Position numbers and translations under genes: made by a program | The notes under the pieces: model-generated | Told to the model about the DNA's origin: nothing | Databases searched by the model: none | What the model saw: only the letters and a program-made list of their open reading frames with translations | In this document: positions 7,232 to 13,752 of the stretch, in pieces | How positions within the stretch are numbered: the first letter of the stretch is position 1 | Layout of the letters: the number at the start of each line of letters is the position of its first letter | Origin: an uncultured Clostridia bacterium | GTDB taxonomy: Bacteria > Bacillota > Clostridia > Christensenellales > UBA1242 | Length of the DNA: 13,783 nucleotides | Assembly: GCA_904397185.1 (NCBI GenBank) | Contig: CAJFOL010000041.1 | Coordinates: 1 to 13,783 of the forward strand | Reading direction: 5' to 3'

Positions 7232-7260
7232 ATTCTACCATATTAACTTATATTTGTCAA
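7232..7260 (-). promoter_or_regulatory. Promoter of trpS
   Basis: On the minus strand TTGACA (7255-7260), a 17-base spacer and TAGAAT (7232-7237) form a sigma-70/SigA-type promoter. Transcription would start near 7225, leaving too short a leader for a T-box. Confidence 0.7.
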
Positions 7261-7361
7261 TTTCTTAAAGGCTTTTAGAAAATTTTTAAAAAAGTATATG
7301 ATTTATTTATCCATAAAATTTCATATTTTTTCAATAAAATGTTCAGTGTAAGAAAAATTTA

Positions 7362-7391
7362 TTGACACAGAGCGAGCAGTATTTATATAAT
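7362..7391 (+). promoter_or_regulatory. Consensus-like promoter before a flavodoxin-gene remnant
   Basis: TTGACA (7362-7367), an 18-base spacer and TATAAT (7386-7391) match both consensus hexamers exactly. Any transcript would start near 7398 and read into the remnant at 7406-7669. The frame around the -10 may also hold decayed coding sequence, so the match could be partly coincidental. Confidence 0.5.
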
Positions 7392-7398
7392 ATCACCG

Positions 7399-7413
7399 TT
7401 GATAAAGTATCAA
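7399..7413. promoter_or_regulatory. 15-bp inverted repeat at the predicted transcription start
   Basis: TTGATA (7399-7404), AAG and TATCAA (7408-7413) form a perfect inverted repeat just downstream of the -10 box at 7386-7391. This is where a repressor operator often lies. It touches the first recognisable codons of the flavodoxin remnant, so chance or a deletion scar are alternatives. Confidence 0.4.
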
Positions 7414-7669
7414 TAAATTTGTTGATAGATTTTGTGCTTTTAATGGTTCATTGCAATCTAAACATATGAAATCAGCACTACTTGCAGTGGCATGGAATAG
7501 TGACAGTTGGACTTTTGAAGCACTTGTTAGTCATTACAAAATACTCGTTCGCTATCTAAACTTTAAAGACCAAGGAATGATTTTAGGTCGTGGCTGTGGA
7601 ACTCCAGGAATGACTGCCCGCTCTGTGTACATGAATAAAGCATACGAACTCGGCAAAAGTTTGAAATAA
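7406..7669 (+). pseudogene. C-terminal remnant of a flavodoxin-family / NADPH-dependent FMN reductase gene
   Basis: The frame reads INKFVDRFCAFNGS, then MKSALLAVAW and WTFEALVSHYKILVRYL, and ends with GCGTPGMTARSVYMNKAYELGKSL. This is the typical second half of flavin-binding NAD(P)H oxidoreductases of about 180 residues. The N-terminal half with the FMN phosphate-binding loop is absent, and upstream the frame hits TAA (7403) and TGA (7400). A possible extension in the next frame (YLYNITVD, 7380-7403) would align if five bases were removed, which suggests a frameshift plus decay. There is no ribosome site at the TTG (7451) or ATG starts. I treat it as a broken gene. It sits beside two other broken genes of an oxidoreductase locus. 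Confidence 0.7.
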
Positions 7670-7748
7670 AAATAGACAAAATCTTTTAAATAATAAAAAA
7701 TCAACAAAAAACAAAAAACCATAAAAATAAAAGTGTAAAACACTACAA

Positions 7749-7787
7749 AAAAGAGCGCTATAGCATAATTGTCGGTAGCACTCTTTT
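7749..7787 (-). terminator. Terminator of the aldo/keto reductase remnant
   Basis: A 12-bp stem joins 7749-7760 and 7776-7787. Read on the minus strand all pairs form, with one U.G wobble; on the plus strand that position is a C-A mismatch, so the minus direction is favoured. A run of six T follows on that strand. It lies 14 bases beyond the stop of the leftward reductase remnant. A small AGTGT-AAA-ACACT hairpin (7732-7744) is adjacent. The element closely resembles the one at 13525-13564. Confidence 0.75.
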
Positions 7788-7800
7788 ATTATTTCTCATT

Positions 7801-8062
7801 TTACCAGTTTTTCTTCTCTTTTGAAGAGTCTTGATTGTCTCGTCTTACCATAACAATTTGGTCGAACCATTTCACCATTTTTGGGTCCTGATGATTAAAG
7901 AACAGGCTATCTCCAGTGTCGAGTGTTTTAATCTCGTCCATATCCTCTTTAGAGAGAGAAAAATCAAATTCATTGAAGTTTTCTTGGATTCTTTCTAAGT
8001 GAGTTGACTTGCAAACAACAATCACTCCTCTTTGAATAAGCCAACGTAAGATAACTTGTGCA
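7801..8062 (-). pseudogene. C-terminal fragment of an aldo/keto reductase gene
   Basis: Reading leftward from about 8061 the frame gives AQVILRWLIQRGVIVVCKS, then FNEFDFSLSKEDMDEIKTLDTGDSLF, which is the NADPH-binding C-terminal third of 2,5-diketogluconate-reductase-type aldo/keto reductases. About 87 residues remain of roughly 280. The catalytic Asp, Tyr, Lys and His part is missing. Upstream of AQV the frame continues to an ATG at 8091, but that stretch is antisense to a LysR-like sequence and is not reductase-like. The surviving frame is free of stops, so the break looks recent. The intact homologue at 12730-13506 shows what has been lost. Confidence 0.8.
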
Positions 8063-8810
8063 AAAAGTGGAAGAATATGTGGGTGTTCCAATCTTTAATC
8101 GCGCTAAAAACAAACTATCTTTAAATGATGCTGGCAAAGAAGTTGTCAAATATGCAAATTTTGTCATCGAGGCGGAAAGGACGATGAAAGAAAGAGCGGT
8201 TTACGTTTACAACTCCTCTTTCAATCTTTATGTAGGCTCAGTTGCACCAGGTCCAATGATAAAATATGGAAATCTTCTTTTCTCCACTTTCCCGCACAAA
8301 CAAATTATCAGTAAAATTGAACCACAGGAAGATTTAATTAATAAATTATTAAACGGCAATTATGATTTTATCTTCACCTATTCCAAAGTAGATAACAATC
8401 TGTTGGTGTCGCAACTTGCATTTCAAGAAAATCTCTATGTCACAGTACCTAGAACATGCTTCTTGGCAGGCGTGACAAATGGAGTCCATTTCAGTGAAAT
8501 TGACGGTCAATCTTTTCTTGTGTCAAATAACTTGGGAATTTGGGATAATATCGTGTCAAAAAACTTGCCAAAATCAAAATTTTTCCTACAAGACATGGAA
8601 AATTTATATAATATAGTCAATGCTTCCACAATTCCAAACTTTTCAACAAACATCACTCTCCCACTCAAAGCAGAACTTGATAGAATCAGTTTGCCGATTT
8701 TAGATGACGAAGCAAAGGTTACATTTTATCTTGTATATCGCAAACAAGACAAACGAAATCTCAACTCGCTTTTGAAGTTAATAATGAACAAATCATGCAA
8801 ATATGATTAA
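8058..8810 (+). pseudogene. LysR-family regulator gene lacking its helix-turn-helix start
   Basis: From 8061 the frame reads QKVEEYVGVPIFNRAKNKLSLNDAGKEV, matching the part of LysR regulators just after the recognition helix. The linker and a substrate-binding domain of about 190 residues follow to a normal C-terminus. The first 40 or so residues, with the helix-turn-helix, are missing. The nominal GTG start at 8058 has no ribosome site and lies inside the reductase remnant of the opposite strand. The rest of the frame is intact. LysR genes are commonly divergent from their target, so this was probably the regulator of the adjoining aldo/keto reductase gene. Without the helix it should not bind DNA. 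Confidence 0.78.
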
Positions 8811-8879
8811 AAAATAATAAATGGTAGACAATTTATTTATGACTACTAATAACATTGTTTTAAGCAATTTATAAAAAAT

Positions 8880-8916
8880 AGACCGACAAGCAAAATTTTC
8901 GCTTATCGGTCTTTTT
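8880..8916 (-). terminator. Terminator of the BspA-like gene (possibly bidirectional)
   Basis: AGACCGACAAGC (8880-8891) and GCTTATCGGTCT (8901-8912) form a 12-bp stem with a 9-base loop. On the minus strand every position pairs, with one U.G wobble; on the plus strand that position is a C-A mismatch. T-runs exist on both sides. The better pairing leftward fits termination of the gene ending at 8999. Otherwise 8811-8998 holds nothing recognisable. Confidence 0.8.
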
Positions 8917-8998
8917 GTATAAGAAAGTTATAAAAAGTACTTGCAATTATCAATAATAGAAATAAAAATCTATTTTAGAAATGTTTTCACATTCTTGA

Positions 8999-10759
8999 TT
9001 ATTGTATTACTTCAATGTTGATTGTACTATCCTGTCCAAGTTCTGCTGTATAATACTCCAAATATTCACTAGGAACGTATATTGTCTCCAAAGTGCTACA
9101 ATTTGTGATTGCACTAAATGCTGATGAAGATAATTCGTTTTGTATGGTTATCGTCTTTAAATTTGATGCTCCTGACAAAGCATGTGGATATATAACTTCA
9201 ACACTTTGTGGTAAACTCAAACTTTCAACCATGCAATTTAAAAAAGCATAATTGTAAATTGTAGTTAATGAAGTTGGAAGAGTTAAACTAGTAAGGGCCC
9301 TACAGTATGTGAATGCATTTTCTGGTATTGACCTAATTTGGTCTGATAAAGTTATGTCTGTTAATTTATCACAGTAGTAAAAGATTCTTTCAGGTAAACT
9401 TGTTACTCCGCTGAAACCTTCAACAGAAACAAGATTTCTACAACTATCAAAAACTCCTTCTCCTAATTCAATTTTTTGATTATTTAAGTTTATTGAAGTG
9501 ATTTTTGTGCTACTAAAAGCCTTCTCTCCTATTTTAGTTACAGTAGTTGGAATTGTAATCTCTTCAAGTCCTGAAGACTCAAACATTTTATCAGGAATGG
9601 TTGTTATTTGAGGTAAGGTGATTGATGTAAGTCTGACACATCCATAAAATACCGATTCTCCAAAAGTTTTTATACTATCCGCTAAAGTAACATTATTTAG
9701 ATAAATACAGCCACTAAAAGCCCCTGCCTGAACTTCTACAACACCATCCGGAATGACTATTTCTTTTAAAGAAACATCTTCAAATGCATATTCCCCTATA
9801 ATCTTTATACTATCAAGAATTGTTGTATTTTGACAACCAAATATAAGTTTGTCGGTGGCTGTCTCTATGACAGCATTACAATCTTCTCTGCTATCATAAA
9901 TTGTATTGTTTGGGTCAACTGTAATTTTTTCTAAATCATAACAATACAAGAAAGCATTATAAGAAATTGAAGTAACACTTGCAGGTATTTCAATTGATAC
10001 CAAATCATTGCCATAGAATGCCATGTTATCAATTTGTTTTAGATTGCTTGAAAAAGTTATGTTTTCTAAACCTGCGTCTCTAAAAGCATTTTGACCAATT
10101 TTTGTTACGGGTTTTCCACTATAATAGTCAGGTAATGTTAATTCTGTTAAATCTCCTGTATAATCTACAATCTCATATTCATCAGCACCTTCAATTTTCT
10201 CAAATGCATAGATTTGATCAATGTGTACCCACTTTGCATAAAGAGTCATGTCTTGAGTTATCACTTCATAAGGCTCATCCACCCAATCAGCACCGAAATT
10301 AAACGGAATGGTAAGGTCTTCGTCCTTGCACCATTCTACAAATGCATAATTAAGCCTAGAAGGATTTTGCGGTTTTGAAAGAGCCTCCCCTTTGTTTATC
10401 ACAACATCATCCACCTTGCTTCCGCCATTTGAATTAAATTTGATTGTGAATGAAGTCTGTTCTTCCCATTTGGCATAGAGAGTTATGTCATTGGTAACAC
10501 GTTCTGTCTCAAAATTAAATTCATTTTCATAAGAACTCTCCTTATACCAAGCAACAAAAATATATCCAGCCTTGGTTGGGTCATCTGGCTCTTCGATTCT
10601 ATTATTGTCTTCAACCTGTATGCTTTGTACTGCACTTCCACCACAACTATCAAAACTTACCGTCCATTTGTCGGGTGTCTCTCCACAGGCATAAAGTGTT
10701 AGTGAAAACAGACCTATTAATAAAACGATAGCAAAATTTTGGAATAATTTAGATTTCAT
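8999..10759 (-). CDS. BspA-like leucine-rich-repeat surface lipoprotein with two InlB B-repeats
   Basis: A 586-residue exported protein. The N-terminus is a lipoprotein signal peptide with a lipobox LYAC, C25 being the lipidated residue. Two Listeria-Bacteroides (InlB B-type, Flg_new) repeats follow at about 32-98 and 104-177, each ending in LYAKW. From about 186 to the end are BspA-type leucine-rich repeats (LRR_5), with recurring blocks such as AFRDAGLENITF, LTSITLPQ and YAFLNCMVESLSLP. Such proteins are surface-exposed and often involved in adhesion or host and microbe contact, but the ligand here is unknown. There is no LPXTG anchor, so attachment is through lipid. GGAGG (10765-10769) lies five bases before the ATG. 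It appears monocistronic, with its own promoter and terminator. Confidence 0.9.
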   Translation of the reverse strand: MKSKLFQNFAIVLLIGLFSLTLYACGETPDKWTVSFDSCGGSAVQSIQVEDNNRIEEPDDPTKAGYIFVAWYKESSYENEFNFETERVTNDITLYAKWEEQTSFTIKFNSNGGSKVDDVVINKGEALSKPQNPSRLNYAFVEWCKDEDLTIPFNFGADWVDEPYEVITQDMTLYAKWVHIDQIYAFEKIEGADEYEIVDYTGDLTELTLPDYYSGKPVTKIGQNAFRDAGLENITFSSNLKQIDNMAFYGNDLVSIEIPASVTSISYNAFLYCYDLEKITVDPNNTIYDSREDCNAVIETATDKLIFGCQNTTILDSIKIIGEYAFEDVSLKEIVIPDGVVEVQAGAFSGCIYLNNVTLADSIKTFGESVFYGCVRLTSITLPQITTIPDKMFESSGLEEITIPTTVTKIGEKAFSSTKITSINLNNQKIELGEGVFDSCRNLVSVEGFSGVTSLPERIFYYCDKLTDITLSDQIRSIPENAFTYCRALTSLTLPTSLTTIYNYAFLNCMVESLSLPQSVEVIYPHALSGASNLKTITIQNELSSSAFSAITNCSTLETIYVPSEYLEYYTAELGQDSTINIEVIQ

Positions 10760-10782
10760 TAAAACCTCCGTTAGTCTATTTT

Positions 10783-10811
10783 AGTATATCATAAAGCATT
10801 AAAAAATACAA
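10783..10811 (-). promoter_or_regulatory. Probable promoter of the BspA-like gene
   Basis: On the minus strand TTGTAT (10806-10811), a 17-base spacer and TATACT (10783-10788) form a reasonable promoter about 24 bases before the start codon. A competing -35 TTGACA further upstream pairs only with a poor -10 (TGTATT). Confidence 0.5.
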
Positions 10812-10844
10812 TATTTAACAACAAATTTGTCAATATAAATTGCA

Positions 10845-10873
10845 TTGAAGTTTTCTTTCTATAGAAAGATATA
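10845..10873 (+). promoter_or_regulatory. Possible FkbM-gene promoter containing a 16-bp palindrome
   Basis: TTGAAG (10845-10850), 17 bases, then GATATA (10868-10873) is a moderate promoter match. Nearly the whole spacer is the perfect palindrome TCTTTCTATAGAAAGA (10854-10869). A palindrome between -35 and -10 is a classic repressor or MerR-type activator position. The promoter call is tentative; the palindrome is certain. Confidence 0.45.
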
Positions 10874-10954
10874 TAAGTCCAAAGAACAAAAATTTAAACC
10901 GTATTGAAACTTTATGATTACAATTTGCATAATAAAATTCTAGAAGGTGAAATC

Positions 10955-11896
10955 ATGAATGAATTAGATAAAAAATTTTTTGATTTAGTTAAAATAATAA
11001 AAAGTTTGACAGAGAAACAACTATATGAAAGGATAAAACTTAATTTTATGAGTTTGCCGAGCATATATAAAGATATTTTAGAAGATTATTTTAAAAGATT
11101 TGATTTTTGGGGAACTTTGGATGTAAAAAATGGTGACTTTGATGAAATAAGCAGAAAGGCGCATATATTATCAAAACATATTAAAGATTTTGTTTGGTTA
11201 TACAATAAACTTGAGGACTATTCGTCAAAATTTTTACTTTATGCCATACTCAATAACTGGTATATCTATGACTTCATCTCATTAAAAAATTGTATAGATA
11301 AAAAATATAGACATTATTTTGATTTAGATATAATTCCAAAAAGCAAAAATGAGGTTTTAGTTGATGTTGGTGCATATGTTGGAGATAGTGCATTAGATTT
11401 TATTTTAAGTTATGGGGAAAACTATAAAAAGATATATAGTTATGAAATAACAGAAAAAATGATTGTAATAATGAAAAATAACCTTAAAAATCATAAAAAT
11501 ATAGTATTTTTAAACAAAGCGGTAAAAGATAAAAAAGGTTTGGTTTATGTAGATGAAAAAGGTGACATTTCCTCTAATCAAACCTCTTTGGCAGGAGAAA
11601 AGCCTGTGGATTGTGTAACTCTTGATGATGATATTAAGGAAAGAATAGACCTTATTAAAATGGACATTGAAGGCGATGAACTAAAGGCACTAAAAGGTGC
11701 ACAAGAGCATATTCGTAAAGACAGCCCGAAACTTTTAATATCAATTTATCATAAAAACGACCATTATTTTCAAATTCCAAAATATATAAATACACTTAAT
11801 AAAAACTATAAATTTCACCTACGTTACTATGGAGGAGAACTTTATCCGACAGAAGTTGTGCTGTTTGCCATTCCAAAAAATAAAGATGTCAAATGA
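10955..11896 (+). CDS. FkbM-family SAM-dependent methyltransferase
   Basis: A 313-residue protein. Residues about 130-305 are an FkbM-type methyltransferase fold, with the SAM-binding glycine motif VDVGAYVGDS (136-145), the ribose-binding acid E164 in YSYE, and the family motif IKMDIEGDE (234-242). The first 130 residues are a lysine-rich, mainly helical region I do not recognise. FkbM enzymes O-methylate sugars, polyketides or lipids, often in surface polysaccharide or glycoprotein loci. No such locus is visible here, so the substrate is unknown. An ATG at 10904 is in frame but has no ribosome site. The ATG at 10955 follows AAGGTGA (10944-10950) and is preferred. The gene is convergent with the next one, 37 bases apart, with no good terminator between. 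Confidence 0.85.
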   Translation: MNELDKKFFDLVKIIKSLTEKQLYERIKLNFMSLPSIYKDILEDYFKRFDFWGTLDVKNGDFDEISRKAHILSKHIKDFVWLYNKLEDYSSKFLLYAILNNWYIYDFISLKNCIDKKYRHYFDLDIIPKSKNEVLVDVGAYVGDSALDFILSYGENYKKIYSYEITEKMIVIMKNNLKNHKNIVFLNKAVKDKKGLVYVDEKGDISSNQTSLAGEKPVDCVTLDDDIKERIDLIKMDIEGDELKALKGAQEHIRKDSPKLLISIYHKNDHYFQIPKYINTLNKNYKFHLRYYGGELYPTEVVLFAIPKNKDVK

Positions 11897-11933
11897 CATT
11901 TGGTATTCCAGATAGAGTTTTTAATTATAAATC

Positions 11934-12536
11934 TTATCTATTTCCTAGTTGTAAATCTTCATTTGATATTTCAGGATATTTTCTTTTTATGTCAGCAATT
12001 AAACTTGTGGCAACAATTTCGCGTAAGTAAGTCTTGTAATCTTTGATTTTCAATTTCTTAAAGGTGTCATTTTCAATTTCAGCAGTAAAAATGGTTGACT
12101 CTGTCTTTAGGTTTTCATAAATACATGAATTAGCAATATCCTCTGCAATTATCTTTTTGAATCGGGCTTTTCCTTTTGGATCATTAAAAGTTTGCAAAGT
12201 CATTTTGTATAAAAATTTTAAACTTTTTTTATCATCTTTATATGGCTTTAAATAATATATTGAATAATCTCCGTGTTTATCTAACGTTTCGATTAACCTC
12301 TTCTGTTCTGTAACAGTAAAATCTGTTAATGTATTTCCGCCGATATCAATAAGATTATACCCGTCATAAATAGTCTGTTCCAAAAATTCTATAATATCAT
12401 TGTTTGTTAAATCATATAATCCATGATATACAAGTAGGCTATCAAAACTCACCCTTTTTAGCCCTAATTTTTCTTCTAAAGTTTTTGCAACTGTAGATTT
12501 TCCAACATCGGATGGTCCTATTAACAAAATAATCAT
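11934..12536 (-). CDS. Small P-loop (shikimate-kinase-like) kinase of unknown substrate
   Basis: A 200-residue soluble protein beginning almost at once with a Walker A motif, GPSDVGKST (7-15), followed by RVSFDSLL, where the aspartate could be a substrate or magnesium ligand as in shikimate and nucleoside kinases. A LIDIGGNTL block (about 62-70) resembles the Walker B/substrate region of the shikimate-kinase-like fold. The lysine-rich C-terminal half is unfamiliar, and I cannot assign a substrate. AAGGAG (12542-12547) lies five bases before the ATG. It is transcribed alone, towards the FkbM gene and away from the aldo/keto reductase gene. Confidence 0.7.
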   Translation of the reverse strand: MIILLIGPSDVGKSTVAKTLEEKLGLKRVSFDSLLVYHGLYDLTNNDIIEFLEQTIYDGYNLIDIGGNTLTDFTVTEQKRLIETLDKHGDYSIYYLKPYKDDKKSLKFLYKMTLQTFNDPKGKARFKKIIAEDIANSCIYENLKTESTIFTAEIENDTFKKLKIKDYKTYLREIVATSLIADIKRKYPEISNEDLQLGNR

Positions 12537-12684
12537 TTTTGCTCCTTATAAAAATATAGAGATAAGTGGACTTTAATCTATCAAACTTTTAACTTTTATC
12601 TAAAAGAATTTTAGCAATTTGATTTATAAAAGTTAATTTTCTACTTTAAAATTTATGAAAGCCTATATTTATTTAAAAGATTTA

Positions 12685-12693
12685 TGATATAAT
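12685..12693 (+). promoter_or_regulatory. Extended -10 promoter of the aldo/keto reductase gene
   Basis: TGATATAAT (12685-12693) is a perfect extended -10 element, 36 bases before the start codon. No good -35 box lies 17 bases upstream, as is common for extended -10 promoters. In the same gap CTAAAA-GAA-TTTTAG (12600-12614) is an inverted repeat of unknown role. Confidence 0.6.
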
Positions 12694-12729
12694 TAGATAA
12701 AATTCAATAAATACAAATTAGGAGTTAAA

Positions 12730-13506
12730 ATGGATATACCAAAAATTGGTCTAGGAACGTGGAATTTAAGAGGAAAAGAATGCGAAAAAGTGGTTGAAAA
12801 TGCTATAAAAATTGGATATAGACATATCGACACTGCTCAAATGTATGGAAACGAAAAAGAAGTCGGCAATGGAATAAAAAACTCTGGGATTGATAGGAGT
12901 AAACTTTTTATTACAACTAAACTTTGCTCTCCCAACACCACCTATGATTTAGTAATCAGCGGAGTGAAAGAAAGTCTCAAAAATTTGAAGTTAGACTATT
13001 TAGATTTAGTCTTAATTCACGAGCCTTATGCAAGTTCAATAGAAATGTATAAGGCACTTGAAGATTTGCAGGCGAAAGGACTTGTTAAACACATTGGAGT
13101 ATCAAATTTTAACCATAGGCAGATAGACAATTTGCTTAAAAATTGCACAATCTTGCCTTATGTAAATCAAATTGAAAACCACATCTTTTACCAGCGAGAA
13201 GAATATGTGAAATATTTGCAAAGTAAAGGGATAAAGGTTGTTGCTTGGAGTCCGCTTTGTGCCGACATATCTAAAATCACAAGCAACCAAACAATTTGCG
13301 AAATTGCTCAAAAATACGACAAAACACCAGCACAAGTTGCCTTAAAAATTTTGCTCCAAAGAGATATTTATATTATTCCAAAAAGTAAAAATTCAAGTCG
13401 TTTAGAAGAAAATCTTAATTTAAATTTTACAATAAATGAAAATGATATGAACAAACTTAAAAATCTTGACGAAGGAAGGAGTTTGTTCGGTTGGTATAGT
13501 GATTGA
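12730..13506 (+). CDS. Aldo/keto reductase (2,5-diketogluconate reductase type)
   Basis: A 258-residue NAD(P)H-dependent carbonyl reductase, a single (alpha/beta)8 barrel. The catalytic tetrad is visible as D34 and Y39 (HIDTAQMYGNE), K64 (TTKL) and H97 (LIHEP). Family signatures GVSNFN and IPKSKN are present. Length is slightly below the usual 270-285 residues. AGGAG (12720-12724) is five bases before the ATG, and an extended -10 promoter lies upstream. The physiological aldehyde or ketone cannot be read from the sequence. It is monocistronic and followed by a hairpin terminator that resembles the one after the broken aldo/keto reductase at 7801-8062. Confidence 0.93.
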   Translation: MDIPKIGLGTWNLRGKECEKVVENAIKIGYRHIDTAQMYGNEKEVGNGIKNSGIDRSKLFITTKLCSPNTTYDLVISGVKESLKNLKLDYLDLVLIHEPYASSIEMYKALEDLQAKGLVKHIGVSNFNHRQIDNLLKNCTILPYVNQIENHIFYQREEYVKYLQSKGIKVVAWSPLCADISKITSNQTICEIAQKYDKTPAQVALKILLQRDIYIIPKSKNSSRLEENLNLNFTINENDMNKLKNLDEGRSLFGWYSD

Positions 13507-13524
13507 TAATACCGAGAAAAAGAA

Positions 13525-13564
13525 AAAAGAGTGTTAAAAGCAATTCTGCTGATAGTACTCTTTT
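13525..13564 (+). terminator. Terminator of the aldo/keto reductase gene
   Basis: A 12-bp stem joins 13525-13536 and 13553-13564, including G.U and U.G wobbles that pair on the plus strand only. An inner AGCA-ATTC-TGCT hairpin can form at 13539-13550. The 3' arm ends in TTTT. It starts 18 bases after the stop codon. Confidence 0.75.
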
Positions 13565-13684
13565 AAATCTCGCTTTCGTCAATTACAATATAATAAACCT
13601 ATAGAACAAATACGAGAACTTGCTCCTATGCAATTTAGGCAACAAATTCTTGCATCTCTCTTTTTAATTATTAGCCCGTTTTAA
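13556..13684 (+). pseudogene. Short frame with weak similarity to a transposase C-terminus
   Basis: Between TAG (13553) and TAA (13682) the frame encodes a 42-residue stretch containing YNKPIEQIREL and LAPMQFRQQIL. This is reminiscent of the YN...L.P.QYR ending of IS3-type transposases. There is no start codon with a ribosome site, and the frame begins inside a terminator. If real it is a decayed fragment. The similarity is weak and by eye only; a chance open frame is the main alternative. Confidence 0.25.
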
Positions 13685-13718
13685 CCCTACGGGTTAGAAG
13701 CGATTTGCTTCCTTTTTT
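13682..13718 (+). terminator. Two tandem hairpins followed by a T-run
   Basis: TAACCC-TAC-GGGTTA (13682-13696) is followed immediately by GAAGC-GATTT-GCTTC (13697-13711) and then CTTTTTT. The second hairpin with its T-run looks like a rightward intrinsic terminator. Its purpose is unclear because no intact gene ends here. Confidence 0.6.
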
Positions 13719-13728
13719 AGCACTAAAA

Positions 13729-13752
13729 TCCTGTGCCTATTCCTGTGCCTAT
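13729..13752. repeat. Two tandem copies of a 12-bp unit
   Basis: TCCTGTGCCTAT occurs twice back to back (13729-13740 and 13741-13752), followed by a partial GTGCC (13753-13757). It is noticeably GC-richer than its surroundings and lies close to the right edge of the window. It could be recombinase or transposase binding repeats at an element end. On the minus strand it would encode Arg/His-rich repeats if translated. Confidence 0.6.

Noticed and set aside
7202..7300. T-box leader or tryptophan-responsive element before trpS
   Set aside because: A good promoter leaves only about 25 bases of leader, and no specifier or T-box sequence is seen.
8063..8091. Start of a 96-residue leftward protein
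   Set aside because: These codons are antisense to the LysR-like sequence and are not reductase-like; the true gene start has been lost.
10904..10954. 17-residue N-terminal extension of the FkbM protein
   Set aside because: No ribosome site before 10904; AAGGTGA precedes ATG 10955.
11888..11901. Inverted repeat ATGTCA-AA-TGACAT across the FkbM stop codon
   Set aside because: A two-base loop is sterically poor and no T-run follows, so it is not called a terminator.
119..13710. The 10-mer CGATTTGCTT in hairpins at both ends of the window (118-127 and 13701-13710)
   Set aside because: The stems differ and the 10-mer is split differently between stem and loop; probably coincidence rather than element ends.
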